Positions 5,145-7,290 of a DNA stretch of 7,290 nucleotides are shown in pieces. This DNA comes from Thermoproteota archaeon (GTDB taxonomy: Archaea > Thermoproteota > Methanomethylicia > Nezhaarchaeales > WYZ-LMO8), in the NCBI GenBank assembly GCA_011605835.1, contig JAAOZJ010000110.1:1-7290 (forward strand). The letters run 5' to 3'. The notes under the pieces were generated by a model. That model did no database searches. It saw nothing but the letters and a program-made list of their open reading frames with translations, and was not told the origin of the DNA. Each line of letters starts with the position of its first letter. Position 1 is the stretch's first letter. The translations under genes and the position numbers were made by a program.

Positions 5145-6266
5145 ATGGCGTATAGAAGGGCCTTCGACCTACCGTTACACGATGGCAGAGCACCCAGATG
5201 GCTCTACGAAAGAATGGTCAGACTTGCTAAGTGCGTGCTGACGATAATTGTCGACGAGTATGGCCCCTCGGGACTCTTAGAGAGGATAGCCGACCCTCTG
5301 TGGTTTCAGGCCTTGGCATGCGCCTTGGGCTACGACTGGGACAGCAGCGGCACCACGACCGTCACTTGCTCGGCGATTAAGGAGGCACTGAGAGAGAAGG
5401 ACTTGGGGGTGAAAGCCTGTGGAGGAAAAGGCAAGGCCTCGAGGCTCACGCCTCAGGAGATAGTCTGCGTTTGCAAGTCCTATGGAATGGAGGACGAGGC
5501 GTCGAGCTTCGTAAGGATCAGCAGGCTCGTTGCCAAGATAGATACATCGGCCATACAGGCTGGCTACCAGCTCTACCACCACACGTTCTTCGTAGCCGAG
5601 GACGGCTCTTGGGCCGTGATACAACAAGGCATGAGGCCTCTTGAGAGGCTGGCTAGAAGATTTCACTGGCTCTCCACAGAGCTCAAGAGCTTTAGCGAAG
5701 AGCCCCATAAAGGAATCGTGGGAAGCGTGGTTCACAGCCACGTCTTGAACTTGACCGACAAGGAAAGCTCCGAGGCCAGAAAACTCTGTATCGACGTCGC
5801 CAAAGAGGGGCCCGAGAGGGTGAAACGACTCTTAAAAGCCGCCATGACGAAGATTCGGGGTCCGTTGGACGCCTGGCTTCAGAGACGAGACGTCGTGGAC
5901 GTGGAGGTTCACAAACTCCCACGGTTCGTCAACTGGCTCGCGCTAGAGCGAGCCCTTGAGCTAAGCCCCTTGAGCTTTGAGGAGCTTCTGTTGGTAGAAG
6001 GCATGGGGCCCCTAACCATAAGGGGCCTAGCGCTAATAGCAGAGCTCATATTTGGAGCTAAGTTGAGCTGGAGAGACCCCGTTAAGTACTCCTTCGCCTT
6101 CGGCGGAAAAGATGGTGTCCCGCATCCGGTCGACGTGAAGCGAATGGACGAGGCCATAGGCTTTTTGGAGGGAGCTATTGACAAGTCCAACGTCGATTGG
6201 AGGGAGAAGAGGGAAGCATTGAGAAGGTTAGCGACCTTAGCTGCTATGTTACCCAGTTCCACGTAG
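5145..6266 (+). CDS. DUF763 domain protein of unknown function, with C-terminal helix-hairpin-helix-like segment
   Basis: This 373-residue protein matches the DUF763 family (PF05559), which is widespread in archaea and found in some bacteria, with no established function known to me. Family-like blocks in order are ADLPLH-type FDLPLHDGRAPRWL (7-20), DPLWFQALACALGYDWDSSG (50-69) and GGKGKASRLTPQEI (93-106). Then come YQLYHHTFFV (141-150), WAVIQQGM (156-163), RRFHWLS (171-177), LLLVEGMGPLTIRGLALIAEL (281-301) and FAFGGKDGVPHPVD (317-330). The 281-301 segment looks like a helix-hairpin-helix (VEGMGPLTIRGLA), which usually contacts DNA or RNA backbone. The conserved Lys, Ser, Arg and His residues could form an active site. 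A nucleic-acid role is inference. No membrane segment or signal is seen. There are seven cysteines, including CVC at 108-110. The ATG start fits the family N-terminus and a leaderless promoter. It is divergent from the Lrp gene and convergent with the CinA-like gene 43 bases on. Confidence 0.88.
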   Translation: MAYRRAFDLPLHDGRAPRWLYERMVRLAKCVLTIIVDEYGPSGLLERIADPLWFQALACALGYDWDSSGTTTVTCSAIKEALREKDLGVKACGGKGKASRLTPQEIVCVCKSYGMEDEASSFVRISRLVAKIDTSAIQAGYQLYHHTFFVAEDGSWAVIQQGMRPLERLARRFHWLSTELKSFSEEPHKGIVGSVVHSHVLNLTDKESSEARKLCIDVAKEGPERVKRLLKAAMTKIRGPLDAWLQRRDVVDVEVHKLPRFVNWLALERALELSPLSFEELLLVEGMGPLTIRGLALIAELIFGAKLSWRDPVKYSFAFGGKDGVPHPVDVKRMDEAIGFLEGAIDKSNVDWREKREALRRLATLAAMLPSST

Positions 6267-6309
6267 CTGGCTTTAGCGCATCAGCGCGGTCTTGATAACG
6301 AGTGCTTCC

Positions 6310-7089
6310 CTAGAGCTCCTGAGCCTTGGCACCAGCCTTCGCGATCAACTCCCTGAGCAGTCTACAGGCCTCTGCCACGTTCTCCTCGGCCTCCTTCATC
6401 GTCAGTGCCCTTGACGAGACCTCGACCTCTATGTAAGCCTCGCCATTCCTTTTGGGGCGTGACTTCACGTACACAGCCTTGCACTTCTTCATGACCTCCT
6501 CTATCATTGGCGCCAAGGAGGATTCCTCGATCGTATCCACTCTAATTAGCATTGAAGTGTACGCCACGTGGGAGAGCCTCAAAATTATTGGCTCTACGTG
6601 CATCTCGAACATGGCCTCCATTTCTAGTGGCACGCCTGGAAGTGCTATGATGATCGTGTCGCCGACCTCGATTAAACACCCAGGAGCCGTTCCTACGGGG
6701 TTGTAGAGCGGCTTACCACCCCGTGGGAGCTTAGCCATCTTGAGTCTAGGAGGCGTCACATCCCCTCCATACTTTTCCCTGACCATGTGTAACGCTTCTT
6801 CGTTGAGCTCTAGAGGTATGCCCAACGCGAGGGCTATGCTCTCGAGGGTCCTGTCGTCGAACGTCGGGCCTAAGCCCCCTGTCGTAATTATTAGCTTAGG
6901 TCTACGTGCCAAGGCCTCTCTTATCGCTGCACTACATTCCTCGACGTCGTCGCTCACGGTTGTGATCCTCTTGACCGCTCCCCCCAACTTGGTGACTCGA
7001 CCGGCGATCCAAGACGCGTTGGTGTTGACCACTCGCCCGCTCAGGAGCTCATTGCCCACGGTTATTACTTCTACTGTGAAGGCCTCCAC
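6310..7089 (-). CDS. CinA N-terminal domain protein (COG1058, MoCF-biosynth fold; putative nucleotide pyrophosphatase)
   Basis: This 259-residue protein carries the molybdopterin-binding-like (MoCF_biosynth) domain of the CinA family without the C-terminal NMN deamidase domain of bacterial CinA. Bacterial COG1058 domains have been shown to hydrolyse ADP-ribose, so a nucleotide pyrophosphatase or NAD-salvage role is more likely than molybdenum cofactor synthesis. Visible motifs, numbered from the GTG start, are VGNELLSGRVVNTN (11-24), TTGGLGPTFDDRT (69-81), NPVGTAPG (130-137) and the substrate-site LPGVPLEM (150-157). An alpha-beta segment with RPKRNGEAYIEVEVS (211-225) follows. The open frame reaches ATG 7110, but GTG 7089 is preferred. 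It has GGTGG four bases upstream (minus strand, 7098-7094), the family usually has only about 8-11 residues before GNELL, and the TATA-like box at 7121-7130 would start transcription near 7100, downstream of that ATG. Both starts remain possible. The gene is alone on its strand here. Confidence 0.87.
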   Translation of the reverse strand: MEAFTVEVITVGNELLSGRVVNTNASWIAGRVTKLGGAVKRITTVSDDVEECSAAIREALARRPKLIITTGGLGPTFDDRTLESIALALGIPLELNEEALHMVREKYGGDVTPPRLKMAKLPRGGKPLYNPVGTAPGCLIEVGDTIIIALPGVPLEMEAMFEMHVEPIILRLSHVAYTSMLIRVDTIEESSLAPMIEEVMKKCKAVYVKSRPKRNGEAYIEVEVSSRALTMKEAEENVAEACRLLRELIAKAGAKAQEL

Positions 7090-7120
7090 GGTACCACCAA
7101 AGCATAGCATGGGTGATAAG

Positions 7121-7130
7121 GTAAAAAGCT
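7121..7130 (-). promoter_or_regulatory. Candidate TATA box for the CinA-like gene
   Basis: On the minus strand the sequence is AGCTTTTTAC. A start about 25 bases downstream would be near 7100, ten bases before the GTG at 7089 and after the ATG at 7110, which supports the shorter protein. The match to a TATA element is moderate. Confidence 0.35.
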
Positions 7131-7213
7131 ACCGTCAAGCCAGCGAGTCGAGTTGTATTGCAGGAGCATGGATGGCTACTATTTCTGTACCTTAAAGACG
7201 GCCGAGTACGTCG

Positions 7214-7228
7214 TTTTTACCCTTTTTT
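7214..7228 (+). terminator. Oligo-T tract resembling an archaeal intrinsic terminator
   Basis: Two T runs (five at 7214-7218 and six at 7223-7228) are separated by ACCC. Archaeal RNA polymerases terminate at such T-rich stretches on the coding strand. No recognised plus-strand gene ends here, so it is either a boundary element before the next promoter or the end of an unseen small transcript. Confidence 0.3.
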
Positions 7229-7238
7229 GAGTGATAAC

Positions 7239-7250
7239 TCTTAAATAAAT
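7239..7250 (+). promoter_or_regulatory. Candidate promoter near the right window edge
   Basis: TCTTAAATAAAT is a strong TATA-like element. A start about 25 bases on falls near 7268, close to ATG 7265, which opens a frame beginning MRRCRSG that runs off the window. This could be the leaderless start of a gene mostly outside. The product cannot be judged from about eight codons. The 7111-7264 stretch otherwise shows no recognised gene. Confidence 0.4.
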
Positions 7251-7290
7251 AGCAACTGCACGTTATGCGGCGTTGTCGAAGTGGTCACCA

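Noticed and set aside
5277..5741. Minus-strand open frame (154 codons) opposite the DUF763 gene
   Set aside because: Antisense to conserved coding sequence, with no recognisable motif and no promoter or ribosome binding site seen.
6276..6287. Short GCGC-ATCA-GCGC hairpin between the DUF763 and CinA-like genes
   Set aside because: The stem is only four base pairs and no T run follows on either strand, so it does not qualify as a terminator.
6740..7195. Plus-strand open frame (151 codons) opposite the CinA-like gene
   Set aside because: Serine- and leucine-rich low-information translation antisense to a clear gene; considered a shadow.
7267..7290. Possible tRNA 5' end (GCGGCGT acceptor-like, then AGTGGTCA D-loop-like)
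   Set aside because: The would-be D-stem (TCGA against CCA) has mismatches at most positions and the 3' half lies outside the window, so it cannot be supported.

Overview
The window carries a compact, information-processing-rich stretch of an archaeal chromosome. An archaeal identity is clear from aIF2-gamma, RNA polymerase subunit Rpo7, zinc-finger Spt4, archaeal-type ribosomal protein S24e, Kae1, Bud32, GTP-dependent dephospho-CoA kinase and DUF763, together with TTTAAA-type promoters. The gene order aIF2-gamma / PIN / rpo7 / spt4 / DPCK / S24e / Kae1 / Bud32 and the heavy use of AGG (Arg) and ATA (Ile) codons suggest a crenarchaeote (Thermoproteota), probably hyperthermophilic and perhaps near Desulfurococcales. 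That lineage placement is inference. I recognised no mobile element, CRISPR array or complete RNA gene.

Region 1 (1-461, + strand): the last 14 codons of aIF2-gamma, overlapping by four bases (GTGA) the start of an Fcf1-type PIN nuclease. Region 2 (462-4571, + strand): after a 79-base gap with a TATA-like box, seven tightly packed genes follow: rpo7, spt4, GTP-dependent dephospho-CoA kinase, rps24e, kae1, bud32 and a TatD-type hydrolase. Gaps are 7-14 bases or the genes overlap by 4-32 bases, so this is almost certainly one transcription unit. It joins transcription (Rpo7, Spt4), translation (S24e), coenzyme A synthesis (DPCK) and the KEOPS tRNA t6A pathway (Kae1, Bud32). The rps27ae gene that often sits between rps24e and kae1 in crenarchaea is absent here.

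Region 3 (4572-6266): an Lrp/AsnC-family regulator on the minus strand, whose stop codon directly abuts the TatD stop codon, and a divergent DUF763 gene on the plus strand. The 123-base shared region holds a TATA-like box for each gene, with small palindromes. Region 4 (6267-7290): a COG1058 (CinA N-terminal/MoCF-biosynth fold) protein on the minus strand, convergent with DUF763, followed by about 200 bases without a recognised gene. That tail has two oligo-T runs, a very short open frame, and a TATA-like box close to the window end that may serve a gene lying mostly outside.

Start codons were revised where alignment with remembered family N-termini and Shine-Dalgarno spacing agreed (rpo7, spt4, rps24e, bud32, CinA-like). 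Non-ATG starts are common here (PIN GTG, spt4 GTG, DPCK TTG, kae1 TTG, CinA-like probably GTG). The most interesting uncharacterised item is the DUF763 protein with its divergent Lrp-family neighbour; the rest is a conserved housekeeping cluster.
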